In this document: positions 8,065 through 16,999 of the stretch, one piece after another
Position numbering within the stretch: the stretch's first letter is position 1
How the letters are laid out: every line of letters starts with the position of its first letter
Made by a program: the position numbers and the translations under genes
DNA from: Haloplanus salinarum
GTDB taxonomy: Archaea > Halobacteriota > Halobacteria > Halobacteriales > Haloferacaceae
DNA: 64,000 nucleotides
Assembly (NCBI RefSeq): GCF_024498175.1
Contig: NZ_CP101823.1
Coordinates: 1,550,001 to 1,614,000, forward strand
Reading direction: 5' to 3'
Notes under the pieces: generated by a model
Told to the model about the DNA's origin: nothing
Seen by the model: the letters and a program-made list of their open reading frames with translations, nothing else
Database searches by the model: none

Positions 8065-8435
8065 GAAGGCATACAGGATACTATGTGATCACAGAATACG
8101 GTGTATTTCGCACCCTCCGATTTCGACCGTCTCAAGCCCAGCAAGGGGCTCCGTTCACCGACCGAGCGCCTGCAGCGCCCATCGCCGATTTCTCGGTCCT
8201 AATCGCACGACAGTGGCGGGATAATCGTCGGTGTCACCGTCTCTGAGTGCACTGCCGTTAATTTCGTTCGGTCACTGAACGATTCCGATCGACGGCGGGT
8301 TCGTCCTCTGGTTCGCTACCGCTACGGCGTGGTGCACGGCCGCTAATCGTTGGCCCATTGAACGTCCCCCGATCACGGTCGACTGTCTCCAGCAAATCGG
8401 GAGTTGGTGGACCTCGGTTACGGGAACTCCGCACT
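8065..8435 (-). repeat. Dispersed repeat, copy A
   Basis: About 370 bp similar to copy B at 18920-19317 and, in its distal half, to copy C at 51089-51261. Shared blocks include gaaggcatacag, ggatcacagaatac-like, gagcgcctgcagcgcccatc, ttcgttcggtcactgaacga and ttcgctaccgctacggcgtg. No open frame is preserved across all copies, so it is treated as non-coding. Confidence 0.7.
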
Positions 8436-8610
8436 GCCGTTGGGGACCGGACCGACCACGGTGGGAACACGTGATTTCGTCGGCGTGTGAGTTCAGGGAC
8501 TATAACGACGATCGAGACAGCGGGTCTGCCACGAGCGGTCCCGAATTCGCCCCAGTGGCAGAACGATTTCCGAGAGGGAGAACCCCGAAAGGGTAGCGGG
8601 ACTTCCCGCC

Positions 8611-10848
8611 TCAGAACAGCCGTTCGAGGAGGCCACGGTCGCGGTGTTTCTCCGCAAGCAGGACCGAACACTTCACGTCGTCGATAACGTCCAATACGAT
8701 CGATCCGGAGACGAGGCGGCGAAGGAGCCCTTCTTCGGTCGCACCGAGGAGCAGAAGCGTCGCATCGTCCGCAGCGTTCTGGATAGCCGTCTCTACATCT
8801 CCGGATTTAACGAGCAGGTCAGCGTCCTCCAACCCGTTGTCTACTGCCCACTCTCTGAGGAACTGCTCGCCTGCTTCGCGGTCCTCCGCGACGTTGAGCA
8901 AGGTCACCTCGGCGTCGAACTCCGAGCGGAGGTATCTCGCGATGGTGGCCGAGAGCTCCGAATCCGGGCCGCCGGCCGTCGGGAGTAGAACCCGCGAGGG
9001 ATCGAACCCACGGTCGCGGAGAATCAGGAAGTCACAGGGGACTGCCTCGGTGAGTTCGTCGATCGCCGACTCCGCTCGCCCGGGTGAGCCATGCGAATCA
9101 GGTCCCCAACCCATGACGACGAGGTCGGCCGTGTGGGTTCGGGCCGCATCGAAAATGGCCTCGTAGGATTTGTGCGACAGGATGGTGTGTGTCTCGACGT
9201 CGACGCCGAACGTTTCGGCGTCTTCGCGGGCGTTGTCGAGCAGGTGTTGTGAACTCTCGTCTATGTCGTCGGATCGGTCGGCGGCGGCCGCCAGCGCCGT
9301 CTGGTCGGGCACCGTGATGATGTGGGTGGCGACGACGGTGCCACCGCGCTGTTTGGCGATGGCACTGGCGAGCGTGATGAGTTCCTGCTCGTGTGCGGGA
9401 TTGGCCAATGGCACCATCACGCGGTACTCCCCGCCATCAGGCTGAACACCGGTAGCTGCGCTAACGGCAGCGTCGGGCATCTCTTCGGACCGTGAGATGA
9501 TGTGCTTCGAGAGGATTCCCTGTTTTTCCGTTCGGGTTCGAGCATAGAAGAAATACCACAGTATCGCCGCGATTGCGATGCCGAACGACAGTATCAGTGC
9601 GTCACTGGCGACGAAGATCAGTAGCGCAAAAGAAAGCACGACGCCTAAGATGGGCAGCAGCGGGTACAACGGAACGACGAAATCTGGGGTGTACTCCTCG
9701 GGAGCGACGTAGCGCATCACGATGAGCGCCAAATTCAGCAGGCCGTAGATGATGAGGTGCAATCCCGATGCGGCCCCGGACAGCAGCGTCAAGTCGCCGA
9801 TGACGATGAACAAGAGAATGAGCCCGCCAGTGATGCCGATAGCGCGGTAGGGGGTTCCGAACCGCTCGTGGATTTCGTTGAGTGCCGGCGTGACGATACG
9901 GTCACGGCCCATCGCGAAGTTGATCCGCGAGGAGGCGAGGATGGAGGCGTTCGCGCTGGAGGCCGTCGCAAGGAGGCCACCGAACAGCAATGCACCGCCC
10001 ATCACGGCACCCTGAATGTAATCGCCCACTTCGACGACGGCGATGGGGTTCTCGGCATTCGAGCTGATGATATCCGCGATGAATCCCGGGGGGACGGCCG
10101 CGCTCATAATCACCAGGACAAACGCGTAGATGACTGTCACGATTACGACGCTACCGATGACCGCCCGCGGAAGGTTCTTGCCGGGATCTTTGATCTCCTC
10201 GGCGACGCTCGTGATCTGGACGAAGCCGAGATAGGAGACGAAAATGAGGCCCGTCGTCTCCAAGGTGGTGACCACGTCCGTCGCGGCCGGAAGGTTCGAC
10301 GGTTCGGCTCGGAGCGTCCCGAGGAACGTGAACACGGTGAGGATCGCGACCAACAGGGCGACGATGACGTTCTGGAGTCGCCCGGTCTCCTTCGCGCCCA
10401 CGTAGTTGACGAGAATGAAGAATGCACCACCGACGAGCGCGATTATCTTCACGACGGTGATCGATACCGGGCCGGCACCGACACTGCCCGAGAGACCGAA
10501 GATGCGGGCGATGTACCGACCGAACCCGACCATGTAGAACGCGCTGGCGAACGCCAGCCCGAGCCAGTTGGCCCAGCCAGCGATCGACCCGAACATCGGC
10601 CCCAGCGCGTGGTTGACGTAGTAGTAGGCCCCGCCCGATCGGGGCATCGCGGTGCCGAGTTCGCTGGCCGACAGCGCCGTGAACATGGCGATGACGCCGC
10701 CCAAGACGAACGCCACGGACGCCAGCGACCCGGCCTTGAGGATGGCCTCGCCCGGCAGAACGAAGATACCCGCGCCGATCATCGTCCCGACGCCGATGGT
10801 CAGCGCCGCGAGCGGTCCGAGGTCCTTGGCGAGTTCTTCCTCGCTCAT
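8611..10848 (-). CDS. APC-family transporter fused to two UspA domains
   Basis: A 745-residue protein. Residues about 10-435 are an amino acid/polyamine/organocation permease of some 12 membrane helices, beginning with the signature GVGTMIGAGIFVLPGEA. Two cytoplasmic universal-stress-protein domains follow (about 473-605 and 616-740), with ATP-binding-type glycine patterns such as VVMGWGPDSHG and LLLGATEEG. Haloarchaeal APC-USP fusions of this kind are known as amino-acid or cation permeases under nucleotide control; the substrate is not known here. The start codon overlaps the stop of the upstream USP gene (ATGA), so the two are translated together. Confidence 0.92.
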   Translation of the reverse strand: MSEEELAKDLGPLAALTIGVGTMIGAGIFVLPGEAILKAGSLASVAFVLGGVIAMFTALSASELGTAMPRSGGAYYYVNHALGPMFGSIAGWANWLGLAFASAFYMVGFGRYIARIFGLSGSVGAGPVSITVVKIIALVGGAFFILVNYVGAKETGRLQNVIVALLVAILTVFTFLGTLRAEPSNLPAATDVVTTLETTGLIFVSYLGFVQITSVAEEIKDPGKNLPRAVIGSVVIVTVIYAFVLVIMSAAVPPGFIADIISSNAENPIAVVEVGDYIQGAVMGGALLFGGLLATASSANASILASSRINFAMGRDRIVTPALNEIHERFGTPYRAIGITGGLILLFIVIGDLTLLSGAASGLHLIIYGLLNLALIVMRYVAPEEYTPDFVVPLYPLLPILGVVLSFALLIFVASDALILSFGIAIAAILWYFFYARTRTEKQGILSKHIISRSEEMPDAAVSAATGVQPDGGEYRVMVPLANPAHEQELITLASAIAKQRGGTVVATHIITVPDQTALAAAADRSDDIDESSQHLLDNAREDAETFGVDVETHTILSHKSYEAIFDAARTHTADLVVMGWGPDSHGSPGRAESAIDELTEAVPCDFLILRDRGFDPSRVLLPTAGGPDSELSATIARYLRSEFDAEVTLLNVAEDREAGEQFLREWAVDNGLEDADLLVKSGDVETAIQNAADDATLLLLGATEEGLLRRLVSGSIVLDVIDDVKCSVLLAEKHRDRGLLERLF

Positions 10849-11276
10849 GTCTCGCCCTCACTGGGGAGGGCGATGACCGGGCGATCTGCTCCGGTCACCA
10901 GTTTCAGCGAAACGTCGCCGGAGAGAAACTGCATGAGTCGGTTCCCGCCGCGGGAGCGAAACGCGATGGCACTGGCATCGACCTCGTCGGCCGCTTCGAA
11001 GATTTTGGCGGCCACGTCCCGTCCGTAGGCAGTGCGTTCGTCGGCGTTAGGGAACACCGACCGGACGGCGGCGTACGATTCCGCGGCCAAGTCCTCGGAC
11101 TGCTCGACCGGAGTCTTGTCCGGCACGCCACCCCCCTTCTCTACGACGTGAAGGGCGGTCACGTGGGCCGGCCCGTAGGGTTCGAGCGCGGTTGCCGTCG
11201 CTAACGCGTCGGCTTCGTGAGCGACGGGAAGAAGCACGTGGGTGAGGATGTCTTCGTCGTCGGACTCACTGCTCAT
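10845..11276 (-). CDS. Universal stress protein (UspA family)
   Basis: A 143-residue single-domain USP: THVLLPVAHEADALATATAL at the N-terminus, VTALHVVEKGGG for the second strand, and a glycine-rich C-terminal loop (FRSRGGNRLMQFLSGDVSLK) before PVIALPSE. It is first in a two-gene operon with the APC-USP transporter and overlaps it by 4 nt. It probably pairs with, or competes against, the USP domains of the transporter. It diverges from the KhtT/KhtU-like genes across a 162-bp spacer. Confidence 0.9.
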   Translation of the reverse strand: MSSESDDEDILTHVLLPVAHEADALATATALEPYGPAHVTALHVVEKGGGVPDKTPVEQSEDLAAESYAAVRSVFPNADERTAYGRDVAAKIFEAADEVDASAIAFRSRGGNRLMQFLSGDVSLKLVTGADRPVIALPSEGET

Positions 11277-11406
11277 ACTGGGTGATTCTTGTACTATCTG
11301 TTAAGAGTATGTATCCCGTCCCGGATAGCGTACGGGGAGACGCCAGTCTATCCCGTCCGGCGACACCGACAGAGCGCCCAGTCTGGTTCTCAGGGTGCGC
11401 TCGGCC

Positions 11407-11416
11407 CTTTTAATAC
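11407..11416 (+). promoter_or_regulatory. TATA-like box ahead of the KhtT-like gene
   Basis: ttttaatacg, centred about 28 nt before the ATG at 11439, fits a leaderless haloarchaeal promoter and supports that start over the more upstream frame opening. Confidence 0.5.
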
Positions 11417-11438
11417 GCTTCCTAAACACGAGTCCAGT

Positions 11439-11939
11439 ATGACCGTCTACGAGAGTGACCTTCCCGGTGTCGGGAAGAAATTCGAAATCGAAATCGGGGA
11501 CGAAGAGCGACTCGTCATCGTCACGCACAACACTGGCAAACGGGAAGTGTTTCTCAAGACCTCTGAGGGTGCTGACTCCGAGAAACTGTTCGAACTCCCC
11601 GACCGCCTAGCTCGTACTGTCGGGACTATTCTGGAAGGCGCGTACTTCCAGCCGGTGCAATCCGAACAGGTCGAGACGATGCTCGCAGAGGGGACGTTCC
11701 TAGAGTGGTACAACGTCGAAGATGGATCGGAGATTGCCGGCCACACACTAGCAGACGCGCGTGTCCGTGAGCGGACGGGTGTGTCGGTTGCCGCCATCGA
11801 ACGAGCCGGGTCCGTCGTGCCATCACCACAGGCGGATACGGTTATCGAGGTTGGTGACACACTCGTGGTCATCGGCTCTCAGGAGGATTTGAACGAGTTC
11901 GATGTACTCGTCTCCAACGACGCGGGTACTCCCGAGTGA
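11439..11939 (+). CDS. KhtT-like regulatory subunit with TrkA-C domain
   Basis: A 166-residue soluble protein. The N-terminal half is short and beta-rich (DLPGVGKKFEIEIGDEERL), as in KhtT-like proteins. The C-terminal half (about residues 80-160) is an RCK_C/TrkA_C ligand-binding domain ending DTLVVIGSQEDLNEF. In Bacillus, KhtT binds c-di-AMP and controls the KhtU K+/H+ antiporter. The same pairing here (an antiporter gene starts 32 nt downstream), with a diadenylate cyclase gene converging on it, suggests the same control, although the ligand is inferred. Confidence 0.85.
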   Translation: MTVYESDLPGVGKKFEIEIGDEERLVIVTHNTGKREVFLKTSEGADSEKLFELPDRLARTVGTILEGAYFQPVQSEQVETMLAEGTFLEWYNVEDGSEIAGHTLADARVRERTGVSVAAIERAGSVVPSPQADTVIEVGDTLVVIGSQEDLNEFDVLVSNDAGTPE

Positions 11940-11971
11940 CTCCATGGCGAACGAACTGGAGGTGACGTGGC

Positions 11972-13201
11972 GTGGCGAGTGAGGTGGCGCTTTTCGAACT
12001 CGGGGTGTTGTTTGCCGCGGCTGCACTCGTCGGTGGTATCGCCAGTCACCTCCGTCAGTCGGTCATCCCGTTTTATATTGCAACGGGCATCCTGCTCGGT
12101 CCGTTCGTCATCGGCCGACTCACCCCCTACGCGCTCGAAGCGACCGAGTTCGTCGAACTGGGTGCTGAACTCGGCATCGTGTTTTTGTTGTTCTTTCTCG
12201 GACTCGAGTTCAACCTCAACCGCCTGCTAGCCAATCGGAGTCGTATCGGCAAGGCCGGGACGGTCGACCTCGTCGTCAACTTCGGGGGTGGGATGGTACT
12301 TGGATTCGTCCTCTTTCGGGCGTTCCTGCCAGCGTTTCTGGTAGCGGGAATCGTCTACATTTCCTCATCAGCCATCATCACGAAGTCCCTCATTGACCTC
12401 GGGTGGATCGCCAACGACGAGGCCGAGCCGATGCTTGGCACGCTCGTCTACGAGGACCTCGTAATCGCGGTGTACCTCGTCGTCGCCTCGGCACTGTTGC
12501 TGGGGGGTGGCGATCTCGGAGCCGCTGTTCAGTCGATCGGGGTCGCACTGGGCGTCATTCTCGTCTTGTTGGCAGTCGTGTGGTTCGGGACGCCGTTCTT
12601 CCAGCGAGTACTCGACGCTGACTCGCACGAATTTATCGTCCTTCGAGCCGTCGGAATCACCGTCCTCGCTGCCGGTGCAGCACTCGCGCTCGGCGTCAGT
12701 GAAGCGGTCGCCGCCTTCTTCATCGGAATGGCCTTCTCCTCGACCGAGCACATCGAGCAACTGGAGCGGCTCCTCGAGCCGATTCGTGACCTCTTCGCTG
12801 CGGTCTTTTTCGTCTGGATCGGTCTCGTGACCGACCCGCTGGTGTTCGCTGGCGTTCTCACGCTCATCCTCGTTGCGGTCGTGGTAACAGTCCCGACGAA
12901 GCTGGTGAGCGGGTATCTCGGCGGTCGGATATACGACCTGGATATCCGTCAGTCGACGCGGGTTGGACTCGGAATGACTACCCGAGGCGAGTTCTCGCTC
13001 ATCATCGCGACGCTGGCACTATCCGGTTCGGGAACCACGCTGACTGAGACGGTCGCCCAGACGATCTATGCATTTGCCGTCGGCTACGTCCTAGTCATGA
13101 GTATCGTCGGAACGATGCTGATGCAGTATTCGACTCCGATCGAGGGGGCTATTGTCCCACGACTTTCGAAGGTTTTCTCCGATTCTTCGGTTGAGAATTG
13201 A
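11972..13201 (+). CDS. KhtU/KefB-like cation:proton antiporter (CPA2)
   Basis: A 409-residue membrane protein with about 12 helices and the sodium/hydrogen exchanger fold of the CPA2 group. Family landmarks are LGAELGIVFLLFFLGLEFNL, SSSAIITKSLIDLGW and LVYEDLVIAVYL (conserved acidic residue), and TTRGEFSLIIATLAL near the C-terminus. Unlike KefB/KefC it lacks a C-terminal TrkA-N domain; that role is taken by the separate KhtT-like protein. It starts at GTG 11972, 7 nt after a good Shine-Dalgarno (ggaggtga). Likely role: K+ (or Na+) efflux. Confidence 0.88.
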   Translation: MASEVALFELGVLFAAAALVGGIASHLRQSVIPFYIATGILLGPFVIGRLTPYALEATEFVELGAELGIVFLLFFLGLEFNLNRLLANRSRIGKAGTVDLVVNFGGGMVLGFVLFRAFLPAFLVAGIVYISSSAIITKSLIDLGWIANDEAEPMLGTLVYEDLVIAVYLVVASALLLGGGDLGAAVQSIGVALGVILVLLAVVWFGTPFFQRVLDADSHEFIVLRAVGITVLAAGAALALGVSEAVAAFFIGMAFSSTEHIEQLERLLEPIRDLFAAVFFVWIGLVTDPLVFAGVLTLILVAVVVTVPTKLVSGYLGGRIYDLDIRQSTRVGLGMTTRGEFSLIIATLALSGSGTTLTETVAQTIYAFAVGYVLVMSIVGTMLMQYSTPIEGAIVPRLSKVFSDSSVEN

Positions 13202-13219
13202 TCGGAAGTATCCACTATT

Positions 13220-13771
13220 TCACTCCGATGGGCGCCACACACCACCTAATTCGTTGCGCTTGTAGTCCTCGTAATTCCCATCCTGAAAAATCGACACGCG
13301 GCCATTTTCCTCGCTGAGTGTGACAGCCGCGACCACCTCTGAACGAACCGAGACCTCGATGGCGCTCAGATGCTTCGTCCCCATCCAGTCGGCATACTCG
13401 ATCGTATTGCCCTCCCCGACGTCACTCTGGCTTTTGATCCGGACCATCTGCTCTTGGATGGTACCGTCCGTGCTGATGATAACGGCACCATCGCGTGTGA
13501 ACGCAACCGTACGTGCCGCCTCAACGAATCTATCCAGATCTTCCGATACGACTCGACAGGTTTCGGTTGGCCATCTATTCTCGCCCAGCGAGTCAGCATA
13601 TGCTCCGGAGTGGACTCCAGTTACGATAACGAAATACGATCCTGGACCGCGGACGTGCTCTTCCTCCCACCGGTCGAAGCGAAGGCTGATGTCCTCGACC
13701 GCATACATCAGAAAATCAGTCAGCTCTCTCACTGTGGTGTACTCGACTCGTAACGGATCCGGATCTGCCAT
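13220..13771 (-). CDS. dacZ: Diadenylate cyclase, DacZ type
   Basis: A 183-residue DAC-domain protein that makes cyclic di-AMP from two ATP. The DGA motif is visible in FTRDGAVIISTDGTIQEQMV (residues 94-96), and the second, normally RHR-like, motif is WMGTKHLSAIEVSVRSE (131-134), where Lys replaces the usual Arg. The C-terminus keeps AVTLSEENGRVSIFQDG. Haloferax DacZ is the known relative. It converges with the KhtT/KhtU pair (18-bp gap). c-di-AMP is an established regulator of K+ transport, which fits the gene set. Whether the Lys variant is fully active is untested. Confidence 0.85.
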   Translation of the reverse strand: MADPDPLRVEYTTVRELTDFLMYAVEDISLRFDRWEEEHVRGPGSYFVIVTGVHSGAYADSLGENRWPTETCRVVSEDLDRFVEAARTVAFTRDGAVIISTDGTIQEQMVRIKSQSDVGEGNTIEYADWMGTKHLSAIEVSVRSEVVAAVTLSEENGRVSIFQDGNYEDYKRNELGGVWRPSE

Positions 13772-14004
13772 TGGAGTTCGTGTCCAACGTTCATTGGGCT
13801 GGTGTAATAAGACCGCCCGGTCACGGATTCACACCGGGGTCACTCCCGTTTCATCGGGAATTTTCGGGTACCGTAGCGCCTTTACCCCGTCTAGTAGGGG
13901 CGTACCGCACTCGGATGGGAACCGTTAGAATCGTGATAGAGGTTATCGTTAGCTTGGATTCGTGGAAGACAGGTCGGTCGACCACCGGAATCGACGTGCG
14001 GGTG

Positions 14005-14658
14005 CTACCCGCGCATGAGATTCAATACCTCGTCAACGACACCGGATTCGACGGCGAGGATGTAGCGCTCGCCCGGCTCTAGAATCGTATCGGCTCCCGC
14101 GAGCGCTTCACGCTCTGCGGTCGAGATTAGGAGGCTGCCCGTTGGAAGGGCAACCTCGTCGAGACGTCGCCCCGCAACGGGTGACGATTCGGCGACAGTT
14201 ACCTCGATGATGTCGAGGTCGGCGGTCGGGTAGATCAGTGTTCGGATTTCCTCACCGGTGAGCATATCCGCCGCGTGGTCGCCGCCAAGATGCTGTGGCA
14301 GAACGGTTGCATCAACCACCTCGCCGTATTCGTGACCGGTCTGCGTCTCGGCGCGGGCGAGCGTTCGAACTGATGGAGCGAGTTGTTGAGCCTCCATACA
14401 GATTGCCAGATTCGTTCCCGTCTCGTCGGTGAGTGCCGCGATAGCATCAGCTCGGTTCAGGTCTGTCTGTTTCAGGATCGAGGGGCGCGTGGCATCGCCA
14501 TGGATGACGGGACCGAGGTAAGCATCCGACAGTTCTTCGACACGCTCCGCGTCGGATTCGATCAACACCACCTCGTGGCCTTGGTCCGTGAGGTTCTCGG
14601 CCGTCTGTAGGCCAACCCGTCCCCCACCGGCGATTACGAACCGTTTGGTCTCGGTCAT
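14005..14658 (-). CDS. TrkA-family K+ uptake regulator (RCK_N + RCK_C)
   Basis: A 217-residue protein with an N-terminal Rossmann NAD(H)-binding domain (FVIAGGGRVGLQTAENLTDQ; acidic end of the second strand in VVLIESD) and a C-terminal TrkA_C domain (ADLDIIEVTVAESSPVAG). Alone it has no membrane part and would gate a separate transporter. It is transcribed divergently from the APC transporter at 14872, whose operon carries a closely similar TrkA at 16332. The two TrkA proteins share the same GGGRVG loop and a near-identical VDEVLNLMRG/ADEVMNLMRG end, so they look like paralogues. Confidence 0.9.
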   Translation of the reverse strand: MTETKRFVIAGGGRVGLQTAENLTDQGHEVVLIESDAERVEELSDAYLGPVIHGDATRPSILKQTDLNRADAIAALTDETGTNLAICMEAQQLAPSVRTLARAETQTGHEYGEVVDATVLPQHLGGDHAADMLTGEEIRTLIYPTADLDIIEVTVAESSPVAGRRLDEVALPTGSLLISTAEREALAGADTILEPGERYILAVESGVVDEVLNLMRG

Positions 14659-14871
14659 AGTTTGCTACTTCGGACCGCGTTGGTTTCAACGGTCGCCTCG
14701 ATTCTTTCGTCTCTGGAACGCGGCTGCCGGGCGCCATCGAGAACTCTTGTAAGGACTTATCAAATGCCAGTGCAATTCCTGCACTAGAGGAACTCACCCC
14801 GGTAATAAAGTGAGTCACACGGATCACCGGAAGCGTACGATGTACAACGAGCGAAACGGCGGTTGGGAGTA
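14659..14871. promoter_or_regulatory. Divergent promoter region with a small hairpin
   Basis: 213 bp between divergent trkA and APC genes. It holds an inverted repeat (agtgca, attcc, tgcact, near 14768-14784) and an A/T-poor core, so the promoters are not clear by eye. Confidence 0.35.
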
Positions 14872-16326
14872 ATGGGCGGGAGTCAGACTCGCGCTCCAGA
14901 GGCCGAACTCGGGCTGCTCGACGCGACGATGATCGGGATGGGGGCGATGATCGGAGCCGGCATTTTCGTTTTGACGGGGTTGGCTGCCGAGATCGCTGGC
15001 CCGGCCGCGATTCTCGTCTTCGCCCTGAACGGGGTCGTCACCGCGTTCACCGGTCTTTCGTATGCCGAACTCGCTGCCTCGATCCCCAAAAGCGGCGGCG
15101 GGTACGCCTTCGTCCGGGAGATCTTCGACGACCTCTCCTCGTTCATCATGGGCTGGATGCTCTGGTTCGCCTATATGATCGCGGGGGCCCTGTACGCGCT
15201 CGGTTTCGCGCCGAACTTCCTCGAATTGCTGCACGTCTATGGGATCGTCCCACCGCCGGGGCAGGTGGGTGCTGTCGCGCTGCCGGTCATCGATGCGGCG
15301 GTACCACTCGCCTTCCTGCTGGCGTTCGTGGCGGTCCTCGGGCTGGTGGCACTCAACGCCGTCTCGACGGCTGCCAGCGGTAGCGTCGAGACGATCTTTA
15401 CGATCATCAAGGTGAGCATCTTGGTAGTGTTCGTCGCGTTCGGGCTCGCCTCGCCGATGTTCTCCAGCGCCGAGTTCCAGCCACTGTTCCCCGGAGGCAG
15501 CGGGGCGGCCGCGATACTCCCAGCGATGGGGCTCACGTTCATCGCCTTCGAGGGATACGACCTCATCACCACCGTCACCGAGGAGGTCAAGAATCCACGT
15601 GAGAACATTCCGAAAGCGATCTTCTTGAGCCTCATCGTGACCGTGATTGTCTACTTGGCGGTCGTGACAGTCGCTATTGCAACGCTTGGAGCCGACGGAC
15701 TCGCCGATGCCGGCGAGGCGGGGATCGCCGCGGCGGCGACGTCGTTCATGCCGACCGGACTGCCGATCATCCAGAACGGGGGCGCGCTCATCGTCTTCGG
15801 GGCGGTCTTTTCGACACTGACTGCGCTGAACGCGGTCGTGATTGCCTCTTCGCGGGTGGCGTTCTCGATGGGACGCGAAGGACAGTTGTTGCCCTCGTTC
15901 GGTCAACTGCACCACCGCTACGGGACGCCGTTCGTGGCAATCCTCGCCAGCGCGGTGGTCATGCTCGGGTCGGTGGCGTTGCCGACCCAGAGCGCCGGCA
16001 ACATGTCGAGTCTGTTCTTCCTGCTCTCGTTTATCATCGTCAACGTCGCCGTGATCAGGCTTCGCCGCGAGCGTCCGAATATGAACCGCCCCTACGAGAT
16101 GCCGTTCTACCCGGCACCCCCGCTGATCGGCGTCGCTCTCAACCTGATCTTGGCCGGAGTGCTCGTAGAGTACCTGATCCGGACGGATCCACTGGCGCTG
16201 GTCCTCAGCGCGGCATGGATCCTGCTCGGAGGGATCGCCTACTTCGCACTCAACCGACTGCGAGCGCAACCGAATCGTGGCCCGACAGACGCCGACACCG
16301 AAATGACACCGGAGGCTGAAGACTGA
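14872..16326 (+). CDS. APC-family amino acid/cation permease
   Basis: A 484-residue membrane protein with about 12 helices. The N-terminal APC signature GMGAMIGAGIFVLTGLA follows an ELGLLDATMI lead-in, and FEGYDLITTVTEEVKNPREN is the conserved loop after helix 6. It lacks the C-terminal USP domains of the permease at 8611. The following gene is a TrkA protein 6 nt downstream, so substrate flux is probably gated by an NAD/nucleotide-binding RCK subunit. ATG at 14872 is chosen over the TTG three codons earlier because it is preceded by gggag at a proper distance. Confidence 0.9.
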   Translation: MGGSQTRAPEAELGLLDATMIGMGAMIGAGIFVLTGLAAEIAGPAAILVFALNGVVTAFTGLSYAELAASIPKSGGGYAFVREIFDDLSSFIMGWMLWFAYMIAGALYALGFAPNFLELLHVYGIVPPPGQVGAVALPVIDAAVPLAFLLAFVAVLGLVALNAVSTAASGSVETIFTIIKVSILVVFVAFGLASPMFSSAEFQPLFPGGSGAAAILPAMGLTFIAFEGYDLITTVTEEVKNPRENIPKAIFLSLIVTVIVYLAVVTVAIATLGADGLADAGEAGIAAAATSFMPTGLPIIQNGGALIVFGAVFSTLTALNAVVIASSRVAFSMGREGQLLPSFGQLHHRYGTPFVAILASAVVMLGSVALPTQSAGNMSSLFFLLSFIIVNVAVIRLRRERPNMNRPYEMPFYPAPPLIGVALNLILAGVLVEYLIRTDPLALVLSAAWILLGGIAYFALNRLRAQPNRGPTDADTEMTPEAED

Positions 16327-16331
16327 AACAC

Positions 16332-16985
16332 ATGACCAGCAATCTCGACATCATCGTCGCTGGCGGCGGGCGAGTCGGCTTCCAGACAGCCGAGATACTT
16401 GCCAACCGTGGCCACGACGTAACAATCATCGAACGCGACGAGGGAATTGTCTCGGAAATCGCCGACGAGTGGATCGCGACCGTCATCCAAGGCGATGCGA
16501 CCAACCCCGACATCATCGAACAGGCTGGCATCGAGCGAGCCGACGCGATCGCGGCCCTCACGGGTGAAACCGGGTTGAATCTCGCGGTTTGTCTGGCCGC
16601 TTCGGAGTTGAATCCCGGAATTCGGACGATAGTTCGCATCGAACGGGCGGCCGGTACGGCCTACACCCGGTTCGTCGACGCGGTGCTCTTTCCCGAGCGG
16701 GCCGGCGCGCGCGTGGCGGCAAACGAGATCGTCGGCAGCGATGTCCAGACGCTGGCAGACGTGACCGGCGACCTCGACATTATGCTCGTTCGCGTCGCAG
16801 AGGGGGCCCCGGCCGCCGGCAAACAACTGACTGAAGTCCGATTTCCGGCCGGAACGTTAGTTGTTTCCGATGACGACGGCCATCGAATCGCCCGCCCCGA
16901 CACGACGTTGACCCCCGGCAACCGTTACGTCGTTGCCGTCGAACCGGACGTTGCCGACGAAGTGATGAATCTGATGAGGGGGTGA
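16332..16985 (+). CDS. TrkA-family regulator, partner of the APC permease
   Basis: A 217-residue RCK_N/RCK_C protein: IIVAGGGRVGFQTAEILANR with the acidic residue in VTIIERDEG, and a TrkA_C half ending NRYVVAVEPDVADEVMNLMR. It follows the APC permease by 6 nt and is surely in the same operon, which suggests a transporter/regulator complex at the membrane. It is a paralogue of the divergent TrkA at 14005. Most TrkA proteins act on TrkH, but no trkH is in this window. Confidence 0.9.
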   Translation: MTSNLDIIVAGGGRVGFQTAEILANRGHDVTIIERDEGIVSEIADEWIATVIQGDATNPDIIEQAGIERADAIAALTGETGLNLAVCLAASELNPGIRTIVRIERAAGTAYTRFVDAVLFPERAGARVAANEIVGSDVQTLADVTGDLDIMLVRVAEGAPAAGKQLTEVRFPAGTLVVSDDDGHRIARPDTTLTPGNRYVVAVEPDVADEVMNLMRG

Positions 16986-16999
16986 CGAACTCCAGCCGG

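Noticed and set aside
9757-11028. 423-codon open frame on the plus strand
   Set aside because: Antisense to the APC-USP and USP genes. Its sequence is Arg/Asp/Gly/His-rich without hydrophobic core or family motif, a shadow produced by GC-rich third codon positions.
14824-16269. 481-codon open frame on the minus strand
   Set aside because: Antisense to the APC permease; Arg/Asp/His-rich, no motif. The plus strand encodes a clear permease.
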